Translations under genes and position numbers: made by a program
Part shown: in pieces, positions 11,648 through 20,334 of the stretch
How the letters are laid out: every line of letters starts with the position of its first letter
How positions within the stretch are numbered: position 1 is the first letter of the stretch
DNA from: Kofleriaceae bacterium
GTDB lineage: Bacteria; Myxococcota_A; Polyangia; Haliangiales; Haliangiaceae
DNA: 44,400 nt
Reading direction: 5' to 3'
Assembly: GCA_022842285.1 (NCBI GenBank)
Contig: JALHPV010000022.1
Span: forward strand, 1-44,400
The notes under the pieces: model-generated
Seen by the model: the letters and a program-made list of their open reading frames with translations, nothing else
Database searches by the model: none
Told to the model about the DNA's origin: nothing

Positions 11648-11782
11648 CTGGTCGTTATGACACGGTCACCCGGACCTGGTTGCTGCCCGGATCGAGCGAC
11701 GCCGTGCGCATCGCGCGCAAACGGCACTGGCGCCTGGGCTTCTCGCTCGAGCTGGCCAGGAGCCGTGATATCGGTCGACGTG

Positions 11783-12673
11783 ATGAGGCAGGGAATCTGG
11801 GTGGTCGCGCTCGCGCTCGTGGCGGCGTGTGGTCCTGAACCGCGGGGCTCGGACGGCGATGGCGGCGACGGTGATGCGGACGGCGACGGCAGCGACGACG
11901 CCACGATCGATGCCGCCATCGACGATGGCTGCGGCATGGGCACCGAGCTCGTCTACGTCATCGACCAGTTCGGCTCGCGCATCACGCAGTTCAACCCGAT
12001 GACCAAGGCGTTCACCGACCTCGGCTCGCTCACCACCTGCGCCGTCATGGCCGGGGCGTCGCCGTTCTCGATGAGCGTCGACCGGCAGGGGCGGGCGTGG
12101 GTGCTCTACACGTCGGGCGAGCTCATGGTCGTCGAGGTGAACAACGGCTTTGGCTGCACGAAGCTCCCCTGGAGCTCGCCGAATGGCCTCCGGCTCTTCG
12201 GCATGGGCTTCTCCACCGACGCCGTCGGCAGCGACGCCGAGTCGCTCTACATCGGGGGGGGCACGACGCAGACGCAGAGCACCTTCACGCTCGCGCGTGT
12301 CGATCCGAATACGATGGCCGCGACGGTCATCGGCTCGCAGCCGGCGCTTCCCGAGATGACCGGCAACGGCAACGCCGAGCTCTGGGGCTTCATGCCCGAG
12401 GTCAGCACCGCCCGCGTCGTGCGCTTTGACAAGACCAATGGCACCGTCGCACAGGCCTTCACCGTGCCCCAGCTGGCCGGCAACCAGTCGGGGTATGCGT
12501 TCGCTCACTGGGGTGGTGACTACTGGGTGTTCCTCCAGCGGCCCACCGAGACGAGCTCGACGGTCTACCAGGTCGACGGCACGACGGGGGCCATCGAGTC
12601 CATGACCCCGGCGCCCGGTCGGACGATCGTTGGTGCGGGCGTGTCGACCTGCGCCCCCACCGTCGTCCTATAG
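11783..12673 (+). CDS. Lipoprotein with acidic linker and beta-propeller-like repeats
   Basis: A 296-residue lipoprotein. The signal MRQGIWVVALALVAACGPEP has the lipobox VAAC. A Gly/Asp-rich linker (about residues 22-50) is followed by DDGCGMGTELVYVIDQFG and strand-like repeats (RAWVLYTSGELMVVEVN, ESLYIGGGTTQTQ) resembling a beta-propeller of the YVTN/SMP-30 type. I chose the ATG at 11783 because it gives a clean lipoprotein signal; the frame stays open upstream without one. The enzyme or binding role is unknown. Such Asp-linker lipoproteins recur in this window (24477-25235, 29123-30619, 41548-42552). The shared upstream region with the divergent gene is ~135 bases. Confidence 0.75.
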   Translation: MRQGIWVVALALVAACGPEPRGSDGDGGDGDADGDGSDDATIDAAIDDGCGMGTELVYVIDQFGSRITQFNPMTKAFTDLGSLTTCAVMAGASPFSMSVDRQGRAWVLYTSGELMVVEVNNGFGCTKLPWSSPNGLRLFGMGFSTDAVGSDAESLYIGGGTTQTQSTFTLARVDPNTMAATVIGSQPALPEMTGNGNAELWGFMPEVSTARVVRFDKTNGTVAQAFTVPQLAGNQSGYAFAHWGGDYWVFLQRPTETSSTVYQVDGTTGAIESMTPAPGRTIVGAGVSTCAPTVVL

Positions 12674-12683
12674 ACTGGGCAGT

Positions 12684-13376
12684 ATGCCCACGGTAAAGGC
12701 CGCCGAGGTCCGGCGGATTCTCGATCGCTACATGATCGAGATCGTGGAGCGCTATGACCTCTGTCCGTGGGCGCGGTCGGCGCGCGAGAAGGGCGAGGTC
12801 GCCGTCGAGATCCTGTTCGGGCAGCCGACGCCCGAGGACCTGATCGCCGCCGCCAAGCGCGCCCTCGCCAAGCCCTCGACCCGCGTCGCGATGCTCGTCG
12901 TGCCCGAGCTCTTCCCGTCGGGGCGCGAGCTGCGGGCGCTGCGCGACGCCGTGTCGGACGCGATCACGTCACCACGCGTCGGCATCGCCGACTTCCATCC
13001 GCACGCCCCCCTCGATCTGGAGTCGCCGGGGCGCCTCGTCCCGTTCCTGCGGCGCTCGCCGGATGCGTTGCTCCAGCTCGTCCCGCTCTCCTTGCTCGAG
13101 GCCGTTCGCGGTCAGACTCACGTCATCGATCGCGAGGAGCAGCTGGCCATCCTCGCCGGCACGTCGGAGGGCCCGCGCGGCGACTTCGCCGACGAGATCG
13201 CCGAGACCAACCATCGTCGCGTGGTCGTCGACCAGGCCGCGATCCTCGCGACGCTCGACGACATCGCCGCGGACCGCGTCGCGAGCTACGCGCGCCTCGG
13301 GATCGGCTACTCGGGGACGACGCCCGACAGCGGCACCCACATCGTCTCGCCCGACGAGCCGATCTCGAGCTCGTAG
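12684..13376 (+). CDS. DUF1415 family protein
   Basis: A 230-residue soluble protein. The N-terminal region, VRRILDRYMIEIVERYDLCPWA, matches the DUF1415 signature (a conserved Leu-Cys-Pro-[WF]-Ala after the first helix). LLVVPELFPSG is absent in exact form, but MLVVPELFPSGRELRALRD occupies the equivalent place; HPHAPLDLESPGRLVPFLRR is another conserved block of the family. The function of the family is not established. The start at 12684 lies 10 bases after the preceding lipoprotein stop, so co-transcription is likely. The last 70 bases overlap the end of the convergent SPFH gene, a long overlap for two coding 3' ends. Confidence 0.8.
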   Translation: MPTVKAAEVRRILDRYMIEIVERYDLCPWARSAREKGEVAVEILFGQPTPEDLIAAAKRALAKPSTRVAMLVVPELFPSGRELRALRDAVSDAITSPRVGIADFHPHAPLDLESPGRLVPFLRRSPDALLQLVPLSLLEAVRGQTHVIDREEQLAILAGTSEGPRGDFADEIAETNHRRVVVDQAAILATLDDIAADRVASYARLGIGYSGTTPDSGTHIVSPDEPISSS

Positions 13377-14626
13377 TAGCCCGACACCATCTGGCGCACG
13401 GTCGCCGATTGCATCAGGCCGTTCGGCCCGGGCACGAGGACGCGCCCGCCCACGGGCACCTTGGGACCGATCTCACCCGAGGCCTGGGTCCCTCCGATGG
13501 CGGCCATGCCGATGCCGATGATCGCGCCGCGGGGTTCGTTGGACGCCGGCTTCGAGGCGTGCGCCGTCTTCTTCACGGGCTGCAGCGGCTGCGTCTCGTC
13601 CTCGGTGCGTGGCACGGCGATCTCACCCGCGACGCGGGGCTCGGCGCGCGCCTTGGCCCGGATCACGATCTCTCCTGACGCCGACGCGGGGTTCGGCGGT
13701 CGCGTGGAGGGCGCGGGACGGGGAGGCACGGGGGCCTCGGGCACCGACGCCAGCTGCGGTGGGGGCGTCGGCGCGTCCGGCGTGGCCTTGGCCGGCGCGT
13801 GACCGCGCACGGTCTCGAGCAGCGGGCTCTTCACGCGCGGCGGCGCGACGGCGGGCCCCGGGGCCGTGATCGGTTTCTCGGGGACTTCCGTCGCGGAGTC
13901 ATCGACGATCACGCCGGAGGCGCCCGACGTGATGGGGGGCGGCAGCGTGGGCTCGGCGTGGGTTCGCGCCCGGGCCCGTGGCACCTCGGCGGCGCTCGCG
14001 TCGGGGGCGGCCGGCATGTGCAGCATGGGCGTGGAGCCATCGTCGGCGGCGATGGCCAGGTACCCCATGCGGATCATCTCGATCCCGAAGACCGCACCGG
14101 CCGTCGGGTTGTAGGCGATGAGCTCCTCGACGATGCTCGCGAGCTGCCCCGGGTCGGTGGCCGCGAGCGGCGTGCCGGCCATGACGACGCGGCGCGTGAG
14201 CAGGCGGGCCAGCATGCGCTCGACGCTGCGCGCGACCGACCGCAGCACGCCGTCGTTCACCGAATCGAACGGGAGCCCGACGAACTGCGCGACGAGTAGC
14301 CCCGGATCGGCGCACCGCACCTGGATCGAGCCGACGGCCCGTAGCCGCACCGGCTGCCCCGTCTGCGGGATCATGAACAGCGTCGAGAGGTCGAACGACG
14401 CCTCGACGGCCGAGGTCAGGACGAAGAAGGCGCCGACCGCGCGCGTCGGGTCGGGCGTGCGCCAGACGTGGTGACCGGGACCGAGGCGATCACCGACGGT
14501 CCACGCGGGACACATGACGACCTGTTCTTCATCACCGCACGTCACCTCGCACTCCGGCCCAATCGGGAACGGCCAGCAGTACACGAGGTGGTCGGACGCG
14601 ACAGCGTCGCGTGCGATGACCGTCAT
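13307..14626 (-). CDS. SPFH/virion-core-like protein with Pro-rich linker and C-terminal barrel
   Basis: A 439-residue cytoplasmic protein. Residues ~1-210 (SDHLVYCWPFPIGPECEV, VVMCPAWTVGDRLGPGHHVW, then ASFDLSTLFMIP) resemble the SPFH 'virion core protein' branch that has no transmembrane anchor. Residues ~215-385 are Pro/Ala-rich and low complexity (PTLPPPITSGASGVIVD). The last ~50 residues (VGGRVLVPGPNGLMQSATVR, then GYYELEIGSSGETMWVPL) look like a small SH3/Tudor-like barrel. SPFH proteins assemble into membrane-associated cages. It sits between convergent DUF1415 and the CNNM gene, transcribed in the same direction as CNNM. The exact role is unknown. Confidence 0.65.
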   Translation of the reverse strand: MTVIARDAVASDHLVYCWPFPIGPECEVTCGDEEQVVMCPAWTVGDRLGPGHHVWRTPDPTRAVGAFFVLTSAVEASFDLSTLFMIPQTGQPVRLRAVGSIQVRCADPGLLVAQFVGLPFDSVNDGVLRSVARSVERMLARLLTRRVVMAGTPLAATDPGQLASIVEELIAYNPTAGAVFGIEMIRMGYLAIAADDGSTPMLHMPAAPDASAAEVPRARARTHAEPTLPPPITSGASGVIVDDSATEVPEKPITAPGPAVAPPRVKSPLLETVRGHAPAKATPDAPTPPPQLASVPEAPVPPRPAPSTRPPNPASASGEIVIRAKARAEPRVAGEIAVPRTEDETQPLQPVKKTAHASKPASNEPRGAIIGIGMAAIGGTQASGEIGPKVPVGGRVLVPGPNGLMQSATVRQMVSGYYELEIGSSGETMWVPLSGVVPE

Positions 14627-14660
14627 GCTTCAAATGTTACCGCGGGCGGTCGGGCACCGA

Positions 14661-15980
14661 CTACCCCCCGTCGGCGCTATCGGGCACGTCTTCCCCACCA
14701 TCGTCCGACCGCACGGGGTGGACCCGGACCCGGCGGACGCGGCGCGGCGAGGCCTCGATCACCTCGATGATCGTGCCGTTATCGGTGGTCAGGCGCTCGC
14801 CGGCCTGCGGAATGGCCTGCGCGAGCGACATGCAGAGGCCGGCGATGGTCGTGCGGTCTTTGCCGACTGGTAGGTCCAGGTGCAAATCGCGGTTGGCCTT
14901 GCGGACCGAGGCCCAGCCCTGGACCAGGATGGTCCCGGCCGGCTCGCGGGTGAAGAACTGCTCCGGGACGTCGTCCTCGCTCATGATGTCGCCGACCAGC
15001 TCCTCGATGAGGTCCTCGGTCGTGACCAGGCCGGACAGGCCGCCCGCTTCATCGGTGACGATCGCCATCTGCGTGCGGCGGCGCTGCATCTCGCGCAGGA
15101 GGTCGAGGGCGCGCGTTCCCTCGGGCACCTTGTGCGGCGGCCGCAAGATGTCTTGCAGCACCACGAGGCCCTTCTCCCACGCGAGGGCGAGCACGTCGCG
15201 CGCGACGATGTAGCCGACGATGTTGTCGATGCTGCCCTCGAAGACAGGCATCCGGCTGTGCCCCTCCTCGAGGATCATGCGCTGCACTTCCTGCGGTGAC
15301 GCCTCGCGCGGAATCGCCACCACACGCGTGCGCGGCACCATCACCTCGGCGACCGTGACCTCGCCAAAGCCAAGGGCGCGGGAGGCGATCTCGCTCGCGC
15401 GCGGATCGATCGACCCCGTCTTCGCCGCTTCCTCGACGAGCTGCTGGAGCTCGTCTCGCGAGAGGCGCGTCTCGGTGAACGTCGTCTTGTCGCCGAAGAA
15501 GCGGAGGAACAGGTTCGACGTGACCGTGAGCAGCCACACCAGCGGCCGCGTGAGCGCGGACAGCAGCAGCAGGGGCCGCGCGACGAAGAACGAGTACTTG
15601 TCCGAGTACCGCAGCGCGAGCGACTTCGGCACCAGCTCGCCGACGACGAGCTCGAGGAACACGATGATCAAGATGACGGTGAAGAGCGACGCCGTCTGGC
15701 CGAGGCCGATCGCCTCGAATTTCGGCCGCAGGGCGTGCTCGAGGCGCGCGCCACCGAAGGCGGCGGCGGCGGTGCCAACCGTCGTGATCGCGATCTGGAC
15801 CGTGGCGAGGAACCGCTCTGGCTGATCGCGCAACGCCTTCACCGCGAGGGCCCGCTTGTCCCGGCGCCGGATGAACTCGCGCAGGCGCGTCTTGCGCACC
15901 GACAGCACCGCGATCTCGGCACCCGCGAACACCCCGTTCGCCAGCAGGAAGGCGAACACGATCAGGAAGTCCATACCCAT
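14661..15980 (-). CDS. CNNM/HlyC/CorC family transporter-associated protein
   Basis: A 439-residue inner-membrane protein. The N-terminal DUF21/CNNM domain (about residues 1-195) has FLIVFAFLLANGVFAGAEIA and LVVGELVPKSLALRY. A CBS-pair region (about 215-335) contains VTVAEVMVPRTRVVAIPRE and VVLQDILRPPHKVPEG. The C-terminal CorC_HlyC domain (about 345-430) contains EPAGTILVQGWASVRKANRD. The order matches the bacterial CNNM homologues linked to Mg2+ or Na+ transport and formerly annotated as hemolysins. I chose the ATG at 15980, because the upstream open frame runs antisense through greB. It diverges from greB with only 27 bases between starts. Confidence 0.9.
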   Translation of the reverse strand: MGMDFLIVFAFLLANGVFAGAEIAVLSVRKTRLREFIRRRDKRALAVKALRDQPERFLATVQIAITTVGTAAAAFGGARLEHALRPKFEAIGLGQTASLFTVILIIVFLELVVGELVPKSLALRYSDKYSFFVARPLLLLSALTRPLVWLLTVTSNLFLRFFGDKTTFTETRLSRDELQQLVEEAAKTGSIDPRASEIASRALGFGEVTVAEVMVPRTRVVAIPREASPQEVQRMILEEGHSRMPVFEGSIDNIVGYIVARDVLALAWEKGLVVLQDILRPPHKVPEGTRALDLLREMQRRRTQMAIVTDEAGGLSGLVTTEDLIEELVGDIMSEDDVPEQFFTREPAGTILVQGWASVRKANRDLHLDLPVGKDRTTIAGLCMSLAQAIPQAGERLTTDNGTIIEVIEASPRRVRRVRVHPVRSDDGGEDVPDSADGG

Positions 15981-16007
15981 GCCGTGTCGTCGCGCAGCAT
16001 ACCGGAT

Positions 16008-16541
16008 ATGCTCGGGGCCGTGTCGCCGCGAGGCCGTGTGGGCCCCACCGACCCGAAGGAGCCGAAGGAACAACGCACCGCGTACATCACGCCGGAGGGC
16101 GCGAAGCGGCTGCGTGACGAGCTCGACCAGCTCTGGACGAAGGAGCGCCCGCGCGTGACCCAGGAGGTGGCCGATGCCGCCGCCCAGGGCGATCGCAGCG
16201 AGAACGCCGAGTACATCTACGGCAAGAAGCGCCTGCGCGAGATCGACCGTCGCGTGCGCTTCCTGTCCAAGCGCCTCGACGTGGTGAAGGTCGTCAGCGA
16301 GCCGCCCAGCGATCCATCCCGCGCGTTCTTCGGCGCCTGGGTCACCGTCGAGGACGACGAGGGCGAGGAGAAGACCTACCGCATCGTGGGCGCCGACGAG
16401 TCCGATCTGCCCAAGGGCTACATCTCCATGGACTCGCCCGTCGCGCGCGCCCTCCTCGGCAAGCGCTGCGACGACGAGGTGACCGTGAAGGTCCCCAAGG
16501 GCGATGTCGTCTATACCGTCACGCGCGTGGAGTACCGGTGA
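16008..16541 (+). CDS. greB: Transcription elongation factor GreB
   Basis: A 177-residue protein that rescues backtracked RNA polymerase by stimulating transcript cleavage. The coiled-coil N-terminal domain has YITPEGAKRLRDELDQLW and AAAQGDRSENAEYIYGKKRL; the two acidic residues at the coiled-coil tip lie in GDRSENAEY. The C-terminal FKBP-like domain has RIVGADESDLPKGYISMDSP. The Ile-Tyr-Gly-Lys-Lys motif is characteristic of GreB rather than GreA. The N-terminus carries about 22 extra residues; the GTG at 16020 is an alternative. The cardiolipin synthase gene follows after 7 bases, suggesting an operon. Confidence 0.9.
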   Translation: MLGAVSPRGRVGPTDPKEPKEQRTAYITPEGAKRLRDELDQLWTKERPRVTQEVADAAAQGDRSENAEYIYGKKRLREIDRRVRFLSKRLDVVKVVSEPPSDPSRAFFGAWVTVEDDEGEEKTYRIVGADESDLPKGYISMDSPVARALLGKRCDDEVTVKVPKGDVVYTVTRVEYR

Positions 16542-16548
16542 GAATTCC

Positions 16549-17850
16549 ATGAGGCTCGAGCGGCTCGATCCGGCGACGCCCGAGACCCGGGCTGAGCGGA
16601 AGCGGCGTGTGCGTGACGCCGTCGTCGCGCGCTCCCAGGGCATCCCCGAGCCCGTCGCCGACCAGCCGTCGCGGGCCATCGAGGTCGGGATCCCGCTGGG
16701 AATGCGCCCCTACGCGCGGTCGCTCCTGCGCTGGCGCACCGACTGCGATGTCACCGTCCTGCGCGACGGCGCCGAGACGTACCCCGCGATGCTGGAGGCG
16801 CTGGCCGCGGCGCGAGAGTCGATCTGCCTCGAGACGTACATCCTCGCCGCGGACGTGACCGGCGACCGCTTCAAGGCGGTGCTCATCGAACGCGCCCGCG
16901 CTGGCGTCGCCGTCCGCATCCTCTACGACGCCGTCGGCTCGTTCGGCCTTCCCGACACCTGGGTCGATGATCTGCGCGCCGCGGGCTGCGAGGTGGTCGT
17001 CTTCAATCCCGTCGCCCCGTGGCGCCGGCGCTTCCGCGTCTGGCACCGCGACCACCGCAAGATCCTCGTCGTCGATAACCGGGTCGCCTTCGCCGGCGGC
17101 CTCAACATCTCCGACGACTACGCCTCCGTCGAGGAGGGCGGCGTCGGCTGGCACGACATGCACTGCCGCGTCACCGGCCCCGTCGTCTACGACCTTGCGC
17201 GCATGTTCCGCCGCGCGTGGCTGCGGGGCGGCGGCCCTCGCTACGATCCGGTGAAGGCCCCCACCACGACCGTCGCGCCCGCCGGCAACTCGCCCACGGG
17301 GGCCGCCTACGTCCGCGTCATCGAGAATATGCTGCGCCGCCAGCGGGCGAACACGCGCCGCGCGTACCTCCACGTGCTCAAGGCCGCGAAGAAGTACGTC
17401 TACATCGAGAACGCGTACTTCCTCCCGGATCGCGGCCTACGGCGCGCCATGATCCGCGCCCAGCACCGCGGCGTCGATATCCGCGTGATCGTGCCGGGCA
17501 ACTCCGACGTCCGCATGATCGAGTGGGCGACCTACTACGCGCTGCGCCCGCTCGTGAAGGCCGGCATCACCGCCCTCCGCTGGCGCGGCACGATGCTCCA
17601 CGCGAAGACCTGCGTCGTCGACGGGGTGTGGTCCACCATCGGCAGCTACAACCTCGACGCGATGTCCCGCTTCAACAACCTCGAGGTCAACCTCGAGTTT
17701 CTCGACCCCGGCGTCGGTTCCGCGCTCGTGAAGCACTTCGAGCAGACGCAGGCGAACTCGACGCCGTACACGCTCGAGAGCTGGAAGCAGCTGTCCTGGT
17801 TCACGAAGGCGATGAGCTGGTTCGCGTATCGCCTCCGCCGCTGGCTGTGA
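16549..17850 (+). CDS. cls: Phospholipase D-like cardiolipin synthase
   Basis: A 433-residue member of the phospholipase D superfamily. It bears two HKD motifs, HRKILVVD and HAKTCVVD, at roughly residues 168 and 350, each followed by the expected Gly-Ser/Asn stretch (FAGGLNISDD, IGSYNLDAMSR). The enzyme probably joins two phosphatidylglycerols, or PG with another lipid, into cardiolipin at the inner membrane. There is no N-terminal membrane helix, so it is like the ClsB type (E. coli YbhO) and is probably peripheral. The ATG at 16549 comes 7 bases after the greB stop. A two-gene operon is likely, though no functional link to greB is obvious. Confidence 0.9.
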   Translation: MRLERLDPATPETRAERKRRVRDAVVARSQGIPEPVADQPSRAIEVGIPLGMRPYARSLLRWRTDCDVTVLRDGAETYPAMLEALAAARESICLETYILAADVTGDRFKAVLIERARAGVAVRILYDAVGSFGLPDTWVDDLRAAGCEVVVFNPVAPWRRRFRVWHRDHRKILVVDNRVAFAGGLNISDDYASVEEGGVGWHDMHCRVTGPVVYDLARMFRRAWLRGGGPRYDPVKAPTTTVAPAGNSPTGAAYVRVIENMLRRQRANTRRAYLHVLKAAKKYVYIENAYFLPDRGLRRAMIRAQHRGVDIRVIVPGNSDVRMIEWATYYALRPLVKAGITALRWRGTMLHAKTCVVDGVWSTIGSYNLDAMSRFNNLEVNLEFLDPGVGSALVKHFEQTQANSTPYTLESWKQLSWFTKAMSWFAYRLRRWL

Positions 17851-18085
17851 CGCGTCACTCGACCGTACTTCACGGGTCTGGCTGCTATCGTCGTCGTGGC
17901 TCCGCGTTCAGCGCTGATCGGAAACACTGCGGAGCCTGACCTGGTGCGAGTTCCTCGCTGCCACGACCAAGCGAACGCGTGCACGCGAGCGTCTCTCGGA
18001 GCTCATTCTCGAGAATCCAATCCATGCGTAGCCGCTGACGTTCCCCATCGGCGACCGGATGCACGCGAGGCAGCCGAAGCCCGGG
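17851..18085. other. Intergenic spacer without recognised feature
   Basis: This 235-base gap separates the cardiolipin synthase stop from the convergent ATPase stop. I found no convincing gene, tRNA or hairpin with a T-run in it. It contains the short palindrome-like piece ctcattctcgagaatcc of unknown meaning. Confidence 0.5.
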
Positions 18086-19234
18086 TCAGACGAACAGGGC
18101 GCCGGAGGCGAGCTCATCCACGAACGCGGCGATCGGCAGGATCTCGATACCGTCGTCCGTCGTTCGCCGGCGAGTCTCCAGGCACACGACGAGTCGACGC
18201 TGCACCTTCGGCTGATCGACGGCGAAGGCGCGCAGTCCCTTGAGATGATCACTGGTGATCTTGGCGCTCGCCTTGACCTCGATCGCGATGCGCGCGCGGT
18301 CGATGACGAAGTCGACCTCGATCCCGCTCGCGAGCCGCCAGTACGACAGCTCGCTCGACGACTCGCGATACGCGATCGCGGCCGAGAGCTCGTGACAGAC
18401 CCAGTTCTCCAGGGCCTTGCCGTAGAGCTCGCCGCCCCGTGCGAGCGCTCCGCGCTTGGCGAGCTGATTGACGACACCGATGTCGGCGAAGAAGAACTTG
18501 GGAGCTCCGATCACGCGCCGCTTCGGGCGTGCGGTGTAGGCGGGGAGCCATCGTCCCAGCAGCGTGTCGACGAGGATCTCGAAGTACGATCGAACCGTCG
18601 GCGACGACACGCCGCAGTCCCGCGCGATGTTGGAGAAGTTGACGAGGTCCGTGTCGGAGAGCGCGGCTGCATCCAGGAAGCGCGAAAAGGTCGGCAGGTT
18701 TCTCACCAGCCCCTCGGCCGCGATCTCCTCGCGAAGGTAGTCGGCCACGTACGACCCGAGCAAGCGACCCGCCCGCTCGGCCTCGTACATCCGCGGCAGA
18801 TATCCGCGGTTGAGCACGCGATCGAGCTCGAACTCGGTCCCGAGCTCGGCCGCCGTCATGCCGAACAGCTCGTAGCGGAGAGCGCGACCGCCGAGAAGAT
18901 TGGCGGCACCGCGCTTCAGCTTGCGTGCACTCGAACCGCACATCGCGAAGCTGGTCCGGGTGTTCTCGATGAGCCAGTGCACCTCGTCGAGTAGCGCCGG
19001 GACTTTCTGCACTTCATCGATGACCACGTGCGGCGCGGGGTCTGCGCGGAGCTCTTCGCGCAGTAGCTCCGGTCGGTCGAGATAGCGCCTCAGCTCGTCC
19101 GACTTCAGGAGGTCGAGCCAGCGCGCCCCCGGGTAGGTCTCGCGCAGCAGCGTGGTTTTCCCGCTCTGGCGCGGCCCCCACAGGAAGAACGACTCCGTCC
19201 CCGGCGGCGGAAGACGCACGGACCGATGAAACAT
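18086..19234 (-). CDS. AAA_14 / DUF4143 family ATPase
   Basis: A 382-residue protein. Walker A is GPRQSGKTTLL (about residues 20-30) and Walker B is PHVVIDEVQKVPALLDEVHW (Asp-Glu). A winged-helix-like segment follows (IARDCGVSSPTVRSYFEILV). The C-terminal DUF4143 domain has a PD-(D/E)XK-like core, IEVDFVIDRARIAIEVKAS, with Asp and Glu-x-Lys. The domain order is normal for these widespread, poorly characterised ATPases, which often occur as solitary accessory genes and show presence/absence between strains. I chose the ATG before FHRSVRLPPP; the upstream frame is open but is not convincing protein. The 28-bp palindrome three bases before the start could be its operator. Confidence 0.88.
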   Translation of the reverse strand: MFHRSVRLPPPGTESFFLWGPRQSGKTTLLRETYPGARWLDLLKSDELRRYLDRPELLREELRADPAPHVVIDEVQKVPALLDEVHWLIENTRTSFAMCGSSARKLKRGAANLLGGRALRYELFGMTAAELGTEFELDRVLNRGYLPRMYEAERAGRLLGSYVADYLREEIAAEGLVRNLPTFSRFLDAAALSDTDLVNFSNIARDCGVSSPTVRSYFEILVDTLLGRWLPAYTARPKRRVIGAPKFFFADIGVVNQLAKRGALARGGELYGKALENWVCHELSAAIAYRESSSELSYWRLASGIEVDFVIDRARIAIEVKASAKITSDHLKGLRAFAVDQPKVQRRLVVCLETRRRTTDDGIEILPIAAFVDELASGALFV

Positions 19235-19236
19235 GA

Positions 19237-19264
19237 ACTTTAAACTATCATGACAGTCTAAAGT
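19237..19264. promoter_or_regulatory. 28-bp imperfect palindrome abutting the ATPase start; candidate operator
   Basis: The arms are actttaaactatc and gacagtctaaagt around a TCATGA centre. Only two of the 14 pairs mismatch. The site is A+T-rich in a very G+C-rich region and lies 3 bases before the ATPase start codon. That position suits an autoregulatory operator or a hairpin over the ribosome-binding site. Confidence 0.65.
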
Positions 19265-19394
19265 GAAGCTATGCACTGTCCTCGCGGCCGGAGAGCGTCC
19301 GCGACGAGCACCACGACCGTGACGCCCTGAAGATCGACGATCTACTACCATGGACGGTACGCGGGAGATCGCCGTGTGGGGCGTGCGCAGCCCG

Positions 19395-19625
19395 TCACGA
19401 CGCGAGCGCGTCGATGGCCTTCGCCATTGCATGATCGCGATCGGTGATCGCCTGCTTGTCATGCGACCAGAGCTGGATCGTCAGCTTGTTGTAGACGTTC
19501 GACCATTCGGGGTGGTGATCGCTCTTCTCGGCGAGGAGCGCGACGCGCGTCATGAAGGCGAAGGCCTCGCTGAAGTCCTTGAAGGTCCACTCGCGCGTGA
19601 GCTTGCCGTCGATGGTGTTCCACAT
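19395..19625 (-). CDS. phhB: 4a-hydroxytetrahydrobiopterin dehydratase (pterin carbinolamine dehydratase)
   Basis: A 76-residue enzyme that dehydrates 4a-hydroxytetrahydropterin formed by aromatic amino acid hydroxylases. The sequence shows [38 protein letters not shown] and [20 protein letters not shown]. The two adjacent His of DHHPEW and the later His of SHD are the catalytic set of the family. It is at the short end for the family, which often has ~20 more N-terminal residues, so the start could lie upstream, but no good ATG is seen. No phenylalanine hydroxylase is nearby. It is divergent from the Uma2 gene. Confidence 0.9.
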   Translation of the reverse strand: MWNTIDGKLTREWTFKDFSEAFAFMTRVALLAEKSDHHPEWSNVYNKLTIQLWSHDKQAITDRDHAMAKAIDALAS

Positions 19626-19722
19626 ACGGACAAGCTACTCGACCGTGGGTGAAACCGCCGAAGCTGCGACGACGTCGAATGCGGCGCGGGCGGCGTTGGC
19701 AGGGCATGGTAACCTAGCTCCG

Positions 19723-20331
19723 ATGCGGGCCACGCTGCGACTGGAGCGACGGGCGACGTATGGCGAGTACCTGTCGGTTCAGGCCGATACTCCTCATCGG
19801 CTCGAGTTCATCGACGGCGTGATCGTCGCGATGGCTGGAGGCTCCGTCGAGCACAATGCGGTGGGCGGTCGGCTCGCGGAACTGTTCGGGGCCCGCCGTA
19901 GTGATTCGTGCCGCTACTACACGTCCGACCAGAAGTTCTGGATCGCGGCGACGACGCGGGCCCGGTACAGCGATGGCTCCATCATCTGCGGTCGGCCGGA
20001 GTATCCGCCCCACGATCGCCATGCAGCGACGAATCCGGCCGTGGTGATCGAGGTGCTGTCGCCCAGCAGCGAAGGCGATGACGAAGGCGACAAGCGGGAG
20101 GACTTTGCGTCGCTCGCGACCCTGCAGGCGTACGTCGTGGCCCATCAAGACGAGCGAACCATCCGCGTCTACCGGCGCGGTGCGGACGGCGCGTGGGGGC
20201 GACTACCGGATACGTACCGCGATGGCCAGTCGTTCACGTTGCCGACGTTGACGTCGCCGATCGCGGTCGCCGACGTTTACGACGGGATTCTCGACGAGCA
20301 CGGACGATCGCTGCTCTCCGATCCCGAGTAG
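19723..20331 (+). CDS. Uma2 family (DUF820) putative restriction-endonuclease-fold nuclease
   Basis: A 202-residue protein with the PD-(D/E)XK-like core of the Uma2/DUF820 family. Visible blocks are ERRATYGEYLSVQA, HRLEFIDGVIVAMAGGSVEH, SDGSIICG and NPAVVIEVLSPSSEGDDEGD, followed by KREDFASLATLQAYVV. The catalytic Asp is expected in the SDGSI strand, and Glu in VVIEVLSPSS. The family is expanded in Cyanobacteria, Planctomycetes and Myxococcota, usually as scattered single genes of unknown role. The start is the ATG at 19723, 97 bases from the divergent pterin dehydratase start. It is convergent with gluQ, with stops only 3 bases apart. Confidence 0.88.
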   Translation: MRATLRLERRATYGEYLSVQADTPHRLEFIDGVIVAMAGGSVEHNAVGGRLAELFGARRSDSCRYYTSDQKFWIAATTRARYSDGSIICGRPEYPPHDRHAATNPAVVIEVLSPSSEGDDEGDKREDFASLATLQAYVVAHQDERTIRVYRRGADGAWGRLPDTYRDGQSFTLPTLTSPIAVADVYDGILDEHGRSLLSDPE

Positions 20332-20334
20332 GTA

